Of a stretch of 64,000 bases of DNA, positions 23,407-35,105 are shown in pieces. Numbering within the stretch: position 1 is the stretch's first letter; the number at the start of each line of letters is the position of its first letter. Source of the DNA: Glandiceps talaboti (taxonomy: Eukaryota > Hemichordata > Enteropneusta > Spengelidae); contig NC_135558.1 of NCBI RefSeq assembly GCF_964340395.1, positions 7,851,001-7,915,000 of the forward strand. Direction: 5' to 3'. The notes under the pieces are model-generated. The model made no database searches. It saw nothing but the letters and a program-made list of their open reading frames with translations, and was not told the origin of the DNA. The position numbers and the translations under genes were made by a program.

Positions 23407-26400
23407 GTTAGTACATACAATATGACTCACCAGTGATCTGCTGTTTGTTTCTGATTGGTTAAAGCTATGGTTAAAGTTCTAGCCTATGTACAATGCTAGG
23501 TGTTTTCCATTTAAATCATTCATACCTTGCTTGTGACTAGAATTGCAAACTGCTGGTAATGCGGCTTGAAAATTGTGATGTATACATGTGCCCAATCAGG
23601 TTGTTTGTCAATTAGTGGAGTGTCGCGTATGATCATTCAAGTGAAGTGATATTTTGGTGAATGGAATATACCTAGCTCTGTAAACAGGCTACTAAAATAT
23701 TTGGGCAAGATTTAAACCAAGATTGTCAATTCAGTCAACCCAGCTGTATGTTGGGAACCTGGTAAGACAGAGATTGCTATGTGAATACTTTAATTGTATG
23801 CACACACAGACTGCGATGAATTGTATACTTCCCAGGTAGTTGAGGCAGAATATAGTACTATTGTGCCACTATTGGTCTGTGTAAGAGGTAATAATTGTAT
23901 ACTTCAATGATCACATCATTCAGTGTGGAAAATGCTTTATAAATATGTATCAGTATTTGTATTATATTATGATATATCAGTTTAAAACCATTTGCGAAAG
24001 AAATTTTGTGCAAGGATGCCAAAGTTTGATGAAAAGACTTTTTTAACATTTTGTCATGGATGCTAACAATGTCTTAGTAATACTGGAACAGTGACATGCT
24101 GTATTATAAAATAACAGTGCATTCACAAAAACTCATGGAATCAATAAAAGCAATTAGTTCTGAACTAGCAGAGAATTCTATTGATTTTTGTTATGAATGC
24201 TGTGAAAAAAAGACTGATTTTTGAAACTCCAACATTTTGTCTATTGTTTCCAATTAACAACCTGCTTCTGAACACTGCTATTAGTGACCAAACTATTGAA
24301 TCTTTTTAAATTTTATATGAGCAGAATTTGACCTTTTGTTATCAGTATTCTCCCCTTTTACTGTGACTGTAGTGCTACTTTCTACACCTTGTTACTTCTA
24401 TATGTGTGCTGTCTTACAGGACAGAAGGAAACCTGTCAAAAAAGGTCCACCAGGTTTAAACCGAGACAATGTTGATCCCGCACTGCATGAAATGCAACAA
24501 AAACCACCTATAGAGGGAGATAATGATGAAGATGAGGTGAGTAATGGTTAGTGTAAAATAGATGCGGTGAGTTATGGTGAGTTTAGTATAGATGAGGTGA
24601 GTTATTGTCAGTGTAGTATAGTTACGGTGAGTTATGTTCAGTTTAGTATAGTTGAGGTGAGTTATGGTTAGTGTAAAATAGATGAGGTGAGTTATGGTCA
24701 GTTTAGTATAGTTTAGGTGAGTTATAGTTAGTGTAAAATAGATGAGGTGAGTTATGGTCAGTTTAGTATAGTTGAGGTGAGTTATGGTTAGTGTAAAATA
24801 GATGAGGTGAGTTATGGTCAGTTTAGTATAGTTTAGGTGAGTTATGGTTAGTGTAGTGTAGATGATTTGGGTTATGGTCAGTTTAGTGTAGATGAGGTGA
24901 GTTTTGGTCAGTTTAGTGTAGATGAGGTGAGTTATGGTCAGTTAGTATAGATGAGGTGAGTTATGGTCAGTGTAGTATAGATCATGATGAGGTAAGTTAT
25001 AGCCAGTTTAGTATAGATGAGGTAAGTTATAGTCGGTTTAGTATAGATGAGGTTAGTTATAGCCGGTTTAGTATAGATGAGATGAGTTATAGCCGGTTTA
25101 GTATAGATGAGGTGAGTTATGGTCAGTTTAGTGTAGATGAGGTGAGTTATGGTCAGGTTAGTATAGATGAGGTGAGTTATGTTCAATTTAGTATAGATGA
25201 GGTAAGTCATAGCCAGTTTAGCATAGATGAGGTGAGTTATGGTCAGTTTCGTATAGATTGGGTGAGTTATGGTCAGTTTAGTATAGATTGGGTAAGTTAT
25301 AGCCAGTTTAGTATAGATGAGGTAAGTTATAGCCAGTTTAGCATAGATGAGGTGAGTTATGGTCAGTTTAGTATAGATTGGGTAAGTTATGGTCAGTTTA
25401 GTATAGATTGGGTAAGTTATGGTCAGTTTAGTATAGATTGGGTAAGTTATGGTCAGTTTAGTATAGATTATAGCCAGTTTAGTTACTAGTACCCATTTTT
25501 AAAGTAAAACTCAATGATAACATTCAACATCCTCTCTCTGTCACAGTATGGTCTAGGATGTCATACTTATTCCGTCTTTTATCGTCTCCCTTCTCTTTTT
25601 AAGGCCGATGAAGAAGATGAAGTCGATGACAAACCTAAATATGGTAAGTATGGTGAAAGAATTGTTGACGAACCTGCAATTGGATGAATTTGTCACTAAA
25701 AGTACATTTTAAAAGGTGAACAAATGCGAGGCTGATCTCATCCTAGCCGATTTGATTGATGTCTATTATTCATGAAAAGTCACTTTCACCACCTCTACAG
25801 CACAGAAGTACTTGCAAAAATAAGAGAAATTAAATTAATCAAATCAGCCATGAAGAGACCTGTGAAAATATCTGCTGTACACTGGGCTAGGGAATTCTGA
25901 GTAAGCAAACCATGGAGGTACTTCATTACGTTTACTTACATCACCAGTACTCGTATCTTTGTCTGTCTAATGTTTCTGAATTTGTTATAATGAGGAAAGA
26001 AAAGTAACACATGTAGGAATTGAACCCACGTCCCCTAAACACTAGTCAGAGTGCGCCAACCAGCTGTGCTAACGTTCTAACTGGTAGATAATGTGAATTT
26101 ATCCTGATGTGTACTTTCTGTCCTCGAGGCGTGAGAAGCCAACTCATTTTTTAAAGCTTTTGCCTTTCAACCAAAGGATCTAAATAGATTCACAGGTCTA
26201 CCTGCCTAATGGGTGGCCAACTTAGGAATCAGTTATTATAGCAATGCGGATCATACAATTATTATGATACATGGCTTTTTAAATAGTTTTTTGGGTTTGC
26301 TATAAATGAAAGTTTCTACCTACCTGGTAAAAGGTAGAAGTAATAAGCATATGCCCAATATTATTAAAATCTGATGTACTATACATGTATGGCTCGATTT

Positions 26401-27763
26401 CTGTATTTACCTCTATATCCGTCATTTATTGTTTGTTTTTTATTTTGTTGCGCTGAGAGTGTTCACCTTCTTCCTAACCCTCAGCCTGATCTGATACTAT
26501 AGGAGTGCACATTCAAATCTTGCATGTATGCGAAGTGAGTCGATATCCACGTTATATTTAACACTCTCGGACTGAAGTGGAAAACAAACACCCACCAAAA
26601 CAATAATAATACGTTGTTGTCTGTGCTCTGTACCTGAGCTCTGTTAGAAGAGACTGTTCTGAGTAAGGTACCCATAAGTTTTTGATGTGAGACGTGTTCT
26701 CATTGGTTGGGTGGGTAACTTAACGTGTGAGATTTGAACATTACCAGCAGTGAGAGTTGGTCAGATGTAGGGGCAGTTACCAGTGTGCCCTCTAATGATA
26801 GCCAAATGTTGTTGTTGTGAGTCAAAATGATAAAAGCTGTCATTTCTTGTGAGTCACCACATAGTAGAGATAGGGAACACCAAATGTTGGTGTGTCACTA
26901 AAAATCATGTGTGTCAGTGGCACATCATTGTGGCTTGGAGGGCACACTGGCGGTTACCAATCCGATTAAAATCTGATGTGGTGAACATGGCTCTATTTCT
27001 TCCTTAACCTCTAGTTCATTCATTTATTGTCGTTTGTTTTCAAGTATGTTGTTCCGGAAGTGAAGAAGATCAATCCAGGAACAACAGAATCGAAAACAAA
27101 CACTGAAATAAACAAATGAAATACAGGAAATAAGGAACAGAGCTGTATTCATCACATCAGATTTTAATCAGATTTGGGTGGTGACAAGATCAAAACATGA
27201 ACATATAATAAATAGACAATATTGAGGCAAAGACAAAGATAATGGTAATAAATTTCTGTCCACTACTTCTAATTAGATTGGCATATACCCAACAATCAGC
27301 CAAATGGCAATGTTATACCATTTATTTCACAAAAACCCAGTATCAAAATATGCGTATTTTATGTTTGTTTCTTTGTCTAACTGCCAGTTCTCTGTGTACT
27401 ATAAAATGAACATTTATTTGCAATAAAACCAAACTCTTAATATTATTGGTTTATGTCCAGGTCCACAGAATCCAAGACAAGAAGCAGTTGTAGCAGCTTT
27501 CAAACATGCCTGGAGTGGATACAAGAAGTATGCTTGGGGTCATGATGAACTAAAACCTATCAGTAAAACACACAGTGAGTGGTTCAGATTAGGACTGACA
27601 TTAATTGATTCCTTGGACACAATGTATATTATGGGACTAACAGAAGGTAGGTTTTATATAAATTAAGTTGATTTTTTCAAAAAAAACCCCAAAACCATAC
27701 ACATACCTTCACAATGTTACACATATATGTGTGTTTATAGACATGAGCTGTTATTTATTTATT

Positions 27764-27818
<55 letters not shown>

Positions 27819-30800
27819 TTCATTTTATTTATTTATTTATTTATTTATTTATTCAACAACATAGAAATCAGCCTCAGAAGCTGTCTTGTGGTTGCCATGT
27901 TGAATAAAAAAACAAAAGCATAAATTTGTTATTAAAGGAAAATAAATACAAAAAACAAAACACAACAGAATGCAAAATACGACAATTAAAAATGCAATCA
28001 TTTTCTACATCTTTTCTACTAGTGTTTCTGTTCAGCACCATAGAAGATATAACATTACGTCGTGTTGGATGTTGGTGCTATACATATTCTTTTGATTGAT
28101 TGATTATCAAACCATTCATTAAATAAAGTCATTTGTAAATCAATTCTTTTCATTGTACAAATGTAGGGTCAATGTGTCAGTGAGTTATATCATGTAGAAA
28201 ATGGCTTTTTTATCAGAAAGGTAAACAATACTAGTGGAAATACATGCATTTTTGTACACTTTAGATTCATTTCATGACTACATCACTTACCCACGGTACC
28301 ACTGTCATGGTATGAGATTACCAAGAAAAGCTGAATTGAAACTTGCTCTTCATTCATTATTCAGTGTAGCTCATTACCATGGACATGCATTGTCTGATAG
28401 AAGTCAGCAAACATGTATAAGCAATAGCAGAACATGAATATTTATGATTGCTTCCTATATTTGAAGGTAATAAGTACTTAAGAGTGATGTAAATTAAGAA
28501 AATTACTCTAGAACCCAACGATTATGAAAAAAGTATTTATTTCCTGAAGTGGAGTTTCCCTTGAACAAAAAAATATTGATTTGTTATTGAAGTAAATCAA
28601 ATTGTAGCCATTTCAATATTGAAATAAATGTGTATAGTTCTGTGTTACCTTTCTATCACATGTAGTTATTGTAACAGATGGCCCATTGTACTCTGCCTAT
28701 AAAAAAAAACTGAAAGAAGAGTCACAACAAATAGACTGACATGTGGCTCAGTTACTATATATATCTTGGATATATGTACAAATGTGATTTGCTAGAGGCA
28801 CAACAAGTGAACAGGCTGTTACCTGTACATTAATTTAAGCCACACAAGCTGCAACTGAAACCAATTTTGAAACTGTTTTGTTAGATTTATTTTAATGACT
28901 TACTCATAATATCGTAAATTCTGAACAGTATTGAATCACGTGTGGGTAATCAGTACACATAGTATGATACAAGAAGCCAAGTTTAAAAACTGACCTATAC
29001 AGTGCCTTTTGCATAAAATAATCTGCACATTGCCATTCAATATAACGGTTTTACCAGTAAATGCTTACATTGTAATATCTATTTGTCAACTTTGAGTTCT
29101 TTATCCTCTTTCTTTTCTTTTTTTTTTAATTCCTAGAATTCCAGGAAGCCAGAGATTGGGTTGCTAATACTCTGGATGTTAATCCTAATGTTGATGTCAA
29201 TTTATTTGAAACTACAATTCGTGTTCTTGGAGGCTTACTTAGTACTTACCATTTAAGTGGAGACACTGTGTTCTTAGACAAAGCTGTAAGTATAAAATAT
29301 GTTTTCTGTTTTCTCTAAGCTACCATTACAGGGTGTAATTCTGTTTTCTCTAAGCTACCATTACAGGGTGTAATTTTGTTTTCTCTCTTCTAGGTTAAAC
29401 TTGGGGATGCATTGTTGCCGTGTTTCAACTCCAATTCTAAAGTTCCATATTCTGATGTTAACCTGAAAACGCACCGAGCACATGCACCAAAATGGGGACC
29501 AGATAGTACGGTGTCAGAAGTCAGTACTATCCAGCTAGAATTCAGAGATCTAACATTCTCTACTGGTAACAAGAAATACAAGGTAGGTATATTTGTGTGT
29601 GATAAACAGTGCAAACTAATCCTGTATATGTAACTGGTAGTGAGGGATAGTGCATAGTATAAGTGCAATACCACTGTCCCTTCTGTATTCTGTACTTGAT
29701 ACACATAGTACAATGGCTGACTGCACACTGACACTTTAGTAGATCGCTTCCCTTATAGGTATACACTCTCTTTTGTTTGGAAAGCTGTTAGTAACCTTCA
29801 GTTATACTGGAATAGTTTGAAGGCAGTCAAGCAAATATGGTAATAACTAAACTTTACGACCACAACTGACACTAGCAATGTGTATGTCAAGGACCCCTGC
29901 CTACATTAGCCTAGTTGTAGTCTTGAGGGACAACTGGCGCTACAACTATTTTATCTACCCTAACTGCCTTTTTGATTTTTTGAATTTTATTGTCCCTCCT
30001 CCTTGGTGAGGACAAGTGAAATTTAAAAAATCATAATAGCAGTTTAATAGGATGGATGGAATAGTAACCATACCATCTGTCAATACTATATAGGAAGACT
30101 ATGACTACATGCAAGTATAAGCTAGAAGTAAAAGACATCTACCGTTCAGCCAAGAGAGAATTATAAGTCTGTGGCAGTTTAAGTATAGGATATACAATGA
30201 GGCACGTGATGAAATATTTCAGTCTACACTTACCCAGTTTATAGACTTTTCTTTCAGTTCCTATCTGTGCACCAGATAGCAAACTTGCCCACAGCCCTAC
30301 AGTTCTGCTATGTGTTCACCTTACATTTACTTCATAGCTCACTACCTGTGCTTGAATACAGTTTGGGTCTTAATCATTGCATTCAGTTCTCTTTTCACTA
30401 TTTCTTGCCTTCAGGAAGCAGTTGATGAAGTCATGGACCATTTGTTGAGCCTTCCCAAGAAAGATCACCTGGTCCCAATATTCATCAATGCAAATACTGG
30501 AAAGTTTCGCACTGGATCTACGATCACGCTGGGTGCCAGGGGTGATAGTTACTATGAATATTTATTGAAACAATGGATACAGACAGGACAAAGTGAAGGA
30601 AAGTAAGTTATTTAGAAACTAAAAGTGTGCCTCCTTTGAACAATCAGTTGCTATGTTTGTGATCATAGTTGCTAGTGAGTTCATGTGTTGTTTCAGAGTG
30701 TAAGTTTTCTGTGGGAAAAACCTCAGCAAGTTGATTGATCTCAAACATTATATCATATTTTATTTTCTATTAAAGACAGCAGGGAAATAAACGTGTATAT

Positions 30801-32808
30801 CTTTGAATAAGTAGTTGCTATGCATGTAGTCGTGGTTGCTAAATATGTTTTAGGTTGTTTCAGAACAAAAGGTATCATGTGATGGAAAAAACCCAGAGAC
30901 AATTTGAATACCAAGATGGCTGCCAACTGCAATTCTTAAACAGGTTACTTAATTTTTCAGAGATATTGATATAGTCATGTTTTCATTTACTTTCTGTTCA
31001 TAAAGATTTAAAGAAGAATATAATAGTGCAGTCGATGGGATACAGGAGAAATTATTGAAAGAGTCCGTACCAAATGGTTTAACATTTATTGGAGAACTAC
31101 TCAGTGGCAACAACTTTAGTCCTAAGATGGTAAGTCTGTCCAAGTTATGGAAAGACTTTATTGTGGACACTCTCACCAGTTTTCCTTTTGGTAGTAGCTG
31201 TAAAAAATCCCTCATAATGTTTGATAACCAAATGAGTGTTGAACTAACCTTCACTGTAGTAACTGGGAAACGGTTGTTATTTGCTAAGTGTCTTATTTGT
31301 TGTGTAAAGACTTAATGTTTATCCTATATTGTTCAAACAGTAAGAGCGCTATGAACATCTTACCCAAGTAACCACCCTTCTAAAATTTATGACAGAGATA
31401 TGATGTGAGTCAGTTTGCCTGTTCATTGAAGTGTGACCTCTAGAGGGCGCTAGTCAAAACCCAGTCCAGATGCTGGATACAAACTCATGGCAGATTATCT
31501 GACTTGCATTACAGTGATCTGTACTTGTAACATCTATATCATGTATTGATGATAATTATCACCCATATTTAGATAACTAATGATTACAATATACAAAATA
31601 ATAACTAAATGTTATCACAGGGACCAAAAATAGCTGTGAGTACCGAGTTTGCCATAGCATCATGCTGTAACTGTAGGTCTTTGTAAGGTACTCGGTAACC
31701 CAATTTATACTGTGTTCATCTTGCTGTCTAAGGTATTATGGCCACTGGTAAATATTTTATACCTGTGCCTGATTTCACCTTTTACGGAAAGAAACTAAAT
31801 GTCTTAGACAACAACAGCAATATTTTACATTGACATTATGCAGACTTTAAATGCAATATACGCCCCATTACATACCAGATGATGCATACAGAATGTGTTC
31901 CAACATGGCTGACAGGAACGCAAACAAGTGTAGACAGTTACCATGGCAGCAACATATTAATGTCACATTACACATACAGTGTCAATACTATTGTTATCTC
32001 AAGTTCATATGTTTTTTCTAATCTTTCTGTATTTCTTTGAACAGGACCACTTGGTGTGTTTTTTCCCAGGTACTCTAGCACTTGGTTTCTACAACGGACT
32101 CAGTGAACGGCATTTAGACTTATCAGAAGCTCTATTGTACACCTGTTATCAGATGTATCAACAAATGCCAACGTTTCTTAGTCCTGAAATTGTGTATTTT
32201 AATACTAATGTACATGGCCGTGAAGATATTTCTGTTAAGGTACAGTATGTTTTAATTATTTTGTGGTTTAATATTTAGCATTATTACAGACTAAGAATCA
32301 TTTACTGTGGTTCAGAAACTTGCTTTATGAAGTCTTGAAAATAAATATTGGTTTGTCTGACCTGTAAACATATCTTTAAAAGTACTGAGCCCTTCTGGAA
32401 AAAAAAAGACTGAGAAATTCTTCTTTACTGAGAAATTTTATTTTTCCTTCTCTACAGTCGGCAGACACCCACAATCTTCTACGACCAGAGACAATTGAGA
32501 GTCTATTCTACATATTCAGGGTAACACAGGATGAACGATACCGAGACTGGGGATGGGAAATATTCCAAGCTTTTGAGAAGTACACCAAAATACCTTCAGG
32601 TGGATACTCATCTATAGACAATGTTAAAAGTGTGAACCATCCTGGTTTTAAAAACAAAATGGAGAGTTTCTTCCTCGGAGAAACTTTAAAATATTTTTAT
32701 CTCCTTTTTAGTGATGATATGAACTTGATACCACTAGACCAGTATGTATTTAATACAGAGGGACATCCTCTACCGATAAGAGAAAATAGTAGGACAAATG
32801 CAAGGTAG
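23161..32808 (+). CDS. MAN1B1: MAN1B1, ER mannosyl-oligosaccharide 1,2-alpha-mannosidase (GH47), ten coding exons
   Basis: Class I alpha-mannosidase of the ER/early Golgi that trims the middle-branch mannose of Man9GlcNAc2 and sends misfolded glycoproteins to degradation. Ten exons join in frame to 1785 nt, 594 aa (human 699 aa; the difference is mainly the shorter variable N-terminal stem). Seen: membrane anchor at residues about 11-31 after LSRLQR, which is identical in human; an acidic low-complexity stem to about 134; GH47 domain about 140-590. The three catalytic acids align with human E330, D463 and E599: E221 in [12 protein letters not shown]353 in [11 protein letters not shown]489 in RPETIES. 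The calcium-binding Thr is T578 in FNTEGHP. The disulfide pair is C418 and C447. An active enzyme is expected. The start ATG lies directly after a splice acceptor, so an upstream untranslated or coding exon exists that I could not find. Confidence 0.96.
24420..24536 (+). CDS. MAN1B1: MAN1B1 exon: stem region
   Basis: Acceptor GTCTTACAG|GAC, donor GATGAG|GTGAGT, phase 0. 39 codons, proline-, lysine- and acid-rich ([11 protein letters not shown] ... GDNDEDE). Poorly conserved family stem, so support is frame and splice sites. The last six exon bases and the donor form the unit that is amplified downstream. Confidence 0.75.
24531..25485. repeat. 30-bp minisatellite made of exon-intron junction sequence, about 32 copies
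   Basis: Consensus GATGAGGTGAGTTATGGTCA then GTTTAGTATA. It begins at the last six exon bases of the MAN1B1 stem exon. Nearly every unit has GAG|GTGAGT or GAG|GTAAGT, an excellent 5' splice site. The first half shows 60-bp dimers (alternating GTTAGTGTAAAATA and GTCAGTTTAGTATA); the second half is more uniform, with variants GATTGG and AGCCAG. Confidence 0.95.
25604..25643 (+). CDS. MAN1B1: MAN1B1 exon: acidic stem micro-exon
   Basis: Acceptor after CTCTTTTTAAG, donor TATG|GTAAGT, phase 0 in and phase 1 out. Reads [13 protein letters not shown]. Composition continues the preceding exon and the phases bridge exactly to the GH47 domain. Confidence 0.7.
26004..26085 (-). mobile_element. tRNA-derived SINE head or tRNA pseudogene
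   Basis: Minus strand contains an A box TAGCACAGCTGG and a B box GGGTTCAATTCC at normal spacing, the RNA polymerase III internal promoter. The anticodon arm has a short loop and the acceptor stem pairs poorly, so not a working tRNA. Confidence 0.6.
26781..26949. mobile_element. hAT-like miniature element, copy 1
   Basis: Ends CAGTGTGCCCTCTAA and CTTGGAGGGCACACTG; 8-bp target duplication GCAGTTAC / GCGGTTAC (7 of 8) at 26773-26780 and 26950-26957. About 85 percent similar to 47477-47647 by eye. Confidence 0.88.
27461..27646 (+). CDS. MAN1B1: MAN1B1 exon: start of GH47 domain
   Basis: Acceptor TATGTCCAG|G, donor GAAG|GTAGGT. Contains [20 protein letters not shown] and [16 protein letters not shown], near-identical to human MAN1B1. 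Confidence 0.97.
27750..27854. repeat. (TTTA)n microsatellite
   Basis: About 100 bp of TTTA with small interruptions, in a MAN1B1 intron. Confidence 0.95.
29137..29285 (+). CDS. MAN1B1: MAN1B1 exon: first catalytic glutamate
   Basis: Acceptor TTCCTAG|AA, donor GCT|GTAAGT. Holds [17 protein letters not shown] with the Glu aligned to human E330. Confidence 0.97.
29297..29384. repeat. 38-bp tandem duplication before a MAN1B1 acceptor
   Basis: CTGTTTTCTCTAAGCTACCA then TTACAGGGTGTAATT occurs twice, followed by a third TTGTTTTCTCT that forms the true pyrimidine tract of exon 29394. Confidence 0.85.
29394..29582 (+). CDS. MAN1B1: MAN1B1 exon: GH47 core
   Basis: Acceptor CTTCTAG|GTT, donor TACAAG|GTAGGT. 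Contains KVPYSDVNL and [17 protein letters not shown]. The intron before it ends with a 38-bp tandem duplication around 29309-29384 that copies acceptor-like sequence (TTACAG). Confidence 0.96.
30415..30602 (+). CDS. MAN1B1: MAN1B1 exon: catalytic aspartate
   Basis: Acceptor TGCCTTCAG|GAA, donor GGAAA|GTAAGT (phase 2). Contains [11 protein letters not shown] and [16 protein letters not shown] with the Asp aligned to human D463. Confidence 0.97.
31006..31129 (+). CDS. MAN1B1: MAN1B1 exon: GH47 core
   Basis: Acceptor CATAAAG|A, donor AAGATG|GTAAGT. Contains [11 protein letters not shown], equivalent to human LTFVGELAHG. Confidence 0.93.
32045..32239 (+). CDS. MAN1B1: MAN1B1 exon: disulfide cysteines
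   Basis: Acceptor TTGAACAG|GAC, donor GTTAAG|GTACAG. Contains [13 protein letters not shown] and YTCYQM, the two cysteines of the conserved GH47 disulfide, then [10 protein letters not shown]. Confidence 0.97.
32458..32808 (+). CDS. MAN1B1: MAN1B1 last coding exon: third catalytic acid and calcium site
   Basis: Acceptor CTCTACAG|TCG; stop TAG at 32806-32808. Contains [40 protein letters not shown] and FNTEGHPLP. This exon is read through from an acceptor and has few internal Met codons. Confidence 0.97.
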   Translation, partial: SADTHNLLRPETIESLFYIFRVTQDERYRDWGWEIFQAFEKYTKIPSGGYSSIDNVKSVNHPGFKNKMESFFLGETLKYFYLLFSDDMNLIPLDQYVFNTEGHPLPIRENSRTNAR

Positions 32809-33224
32809 AAACATTCCTGAATTGTGAACCTTTTTTTTATTGTGGTGGTGTTGTCGGAGGCTGAAACAATTTGTGTGAAATCTGAAGAATAATCAACCAT
32901 GTCTGTTGAAATTACTGTATGCTTTAAAATGGAGAGATTCTTACGCACAAAAGGATATTACTGAGGAAGCATCTACAAGCTCATGTTGAAGACATTTTCA
33001 GATGTAGTCTGAAGTGCTATAACCCTCCATTCTGTCACAGTTGTATGTGGCTCTGGTGTATACTCATGGTGAACTATGACCTTTAACCTTTCTTTTCATC
33101 ACCATTCCTTAGAAGTAAAATGTTTTGTTTTTGGACTAAACATACATTCATACCAGGGTTTTTTTTTTTTTAAGTGTCAGTAAAAATGAAAAAGAGAAGT
33201 CAATTAGAGGAATAGATGTCTGAG

Positions 33225-33561
33225 TATGCCATATTTTGGTTATCAGAGAGATAAAAGATTTCATAGTTTGGCCACTAGGAGTGCTGTTTAATAGCAAGCC
33301 AGAAGTGAGGGCCAGAGTAGTTGAGTTATACAGCCGGAAGACAACAGACATGAACTTAACACTCGTCTCCATTTATGTTGTTCTCGCAGTGCTGTACTCT
33401 AGTGACTACCAGTAATCAAGACATGCCTAACCACTACTGTAATGCACATGGAGTTCTTATACAGACACATATTGTTCACAGCTTCATGCATTGCCATACG
33501 TGTAGTGGCCATGGCTAAATTTTAGCCCTCACTTTGCCAAATCTGGGGCGCCCTCTTGTGG
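33225..33561. repeat. Dispersed repeat of about 340 bp, copy A
   Basis: Shares TATGCCATATT, TTTGGCCACTAGGAGTGCTG, GAAGTGAGGGCCAGA, CAGTGGCCATG and CTCACTTTGCCAAATCTGG with 62868-63214. Confidence 0.8.
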
Positions 33562-33638
33562 TACTTGCATGTGAAATGGCCAAACTTCAATAACCGTATT
33601 ACAGCATGTTATAGCCCATTTTTGTTTAATCCAAAAAG

Positions 33639-33840
33639 AATAAATCTGAAAGTCTACATTCAAGTGTAGATAAATGCTTGAAGATGTTTAACTCATTCCC
33701 CATTTTAGTTTTGTAATAATATTTTAATCGATTTTTTTGTGTTCGAATGTCCCAGTTTAAATTTTTTGTTCAACTAAAGAGATGGCCAATTCTTAATTTA
33801 TACCAGACTTGCACATATGAACAAAAACATTCCCAATAAA
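33639..33840 (+). terminator. MAN1B1: Candidate polyadenylation signals after MAN1B1
   Basis: AATAAA occurs at 33639-33644 and 33835-33840. Both would give a 3' UTR of about 0.85-1.05 kb that includes a dispersed repeat (33225-33561). Which one is used cannot be told. Confidence 0.3.
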
Positions 33841-34823
33841 CTGAATTGTGTTATTTTATGTTATTCTTATTGTAAAATAGCTTTTATACAAAGTTCAAAA
33901 GAACCATGTGTTGTTCTTAGTATACCTCATAGTCTGCTCAAGAAACTTTTTGAGATTTTGTCGGGAGTAAAATTCTCCTACATGTATTTATAAATGAAAT
34001 ATATGGCCAGTGTAAAAGTTGGTACAGAAGATGATGGGCTGCGTGGAGATGATACAGTAGTTGAGGCCAGATATCAACTTACAAATTGCTTGTGTTATGT
34101 GAGCTTATATGGAATTTACTGAAATGTACTATGGATGCACAATGTTGTATGTACAGTTATCTGTAAACTACACACACAGACACACACACAGAGAGACACA
34201 CGCACACACACACACAGACATGCACACACATACAGCGACAGTACAAAATGTACAGTGTATGAAAAGCACTTGGTTGCTACACAAATTTACTTCATATACT
34301 AGTATATATTTAAGTCAATTGCTTTCAAAGCTTTCGACATACACCAGGATTTTTTGTTGCTTTTATCAATTTACATCTGAAGGACAGCCAGGATTTTCAT
34401 AAATCTACTAATTCTATAGTACTAGTAGCTTAGGATCCGTTATTCATAGATACTTATATCAAATGTCTACATGCAAATGATCAAATATGGTATTTGAAAC
34501 ATTTGACCTTGAAAATCAAGGTCAAGGTCAAAATGATGCCATCTTGTTCATCTCACAGCTATGTAACAAAGAAGTCAAGGGAAAGTGTCTAGTACAAAAT
34601 TGTATCAGATAAATCGTACAGAATTACTTTTACAATAGTTGGTATCTCATCACATAGAGTGAGAAGCCCATGACTTATTTCACTCACAATAAAAATAGGG
34701 GTATAATTTCATATCACTTCAAAAGTGTGAATATTTTGTTTTTTAGAGCCAGCAAGGATAGTTTAGTATTTGCTTTGTAGAGTCTAAGACCCATGTAAAT
34801 TTTATGTCAACATAAATAAAGAA

Positions 34824-35105
34824 CCATGGTTGCTTTAGTGTTTGGTGTAGTCCACCTGCACACCAGTGGTACTGCCATCCTCAGCAACCTTCAGAGTGCA
34901 GATCCAAAGTTTTGCTACAACACTATGTTGTTTGTAGTGAGAACCTTACTACATAAACAAAGAAGCACAGTTACATCGGTGATTGGTGTAGTCCACTTGC
35001 ACACCAGTGATACTGTCATCCTCGGCTTTTGTTTGCAACCTTCAGAGTGTAGATCCGAGCTTTTGCTACAACACTGTGATTGCTGTTGTTTGTAGTGAGC
35101 ACCTT
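34824..35105. repeat. Tandem duplication of about 140 bp
   Basis: Both halves contain GGTGTAGTCCAC, TGCACACCAGTG, CCTTCAGAGTG and TTTTGCTACAACACT. Confidence 0.85.

Noticed and set aside
24956-25489. 177-codon open frame with [10 protein letters not shown] repeats
   Set aside because: It is the in-register translation of the 30-bp intronic minisatellite; earlier units contain stops and the unit is made of splice-donor sequence.
26004-26085. Functional tRNA gene
   Set aside because: Boxes A and B are good but the anticodon loop and acceptor stem do not fold properly.
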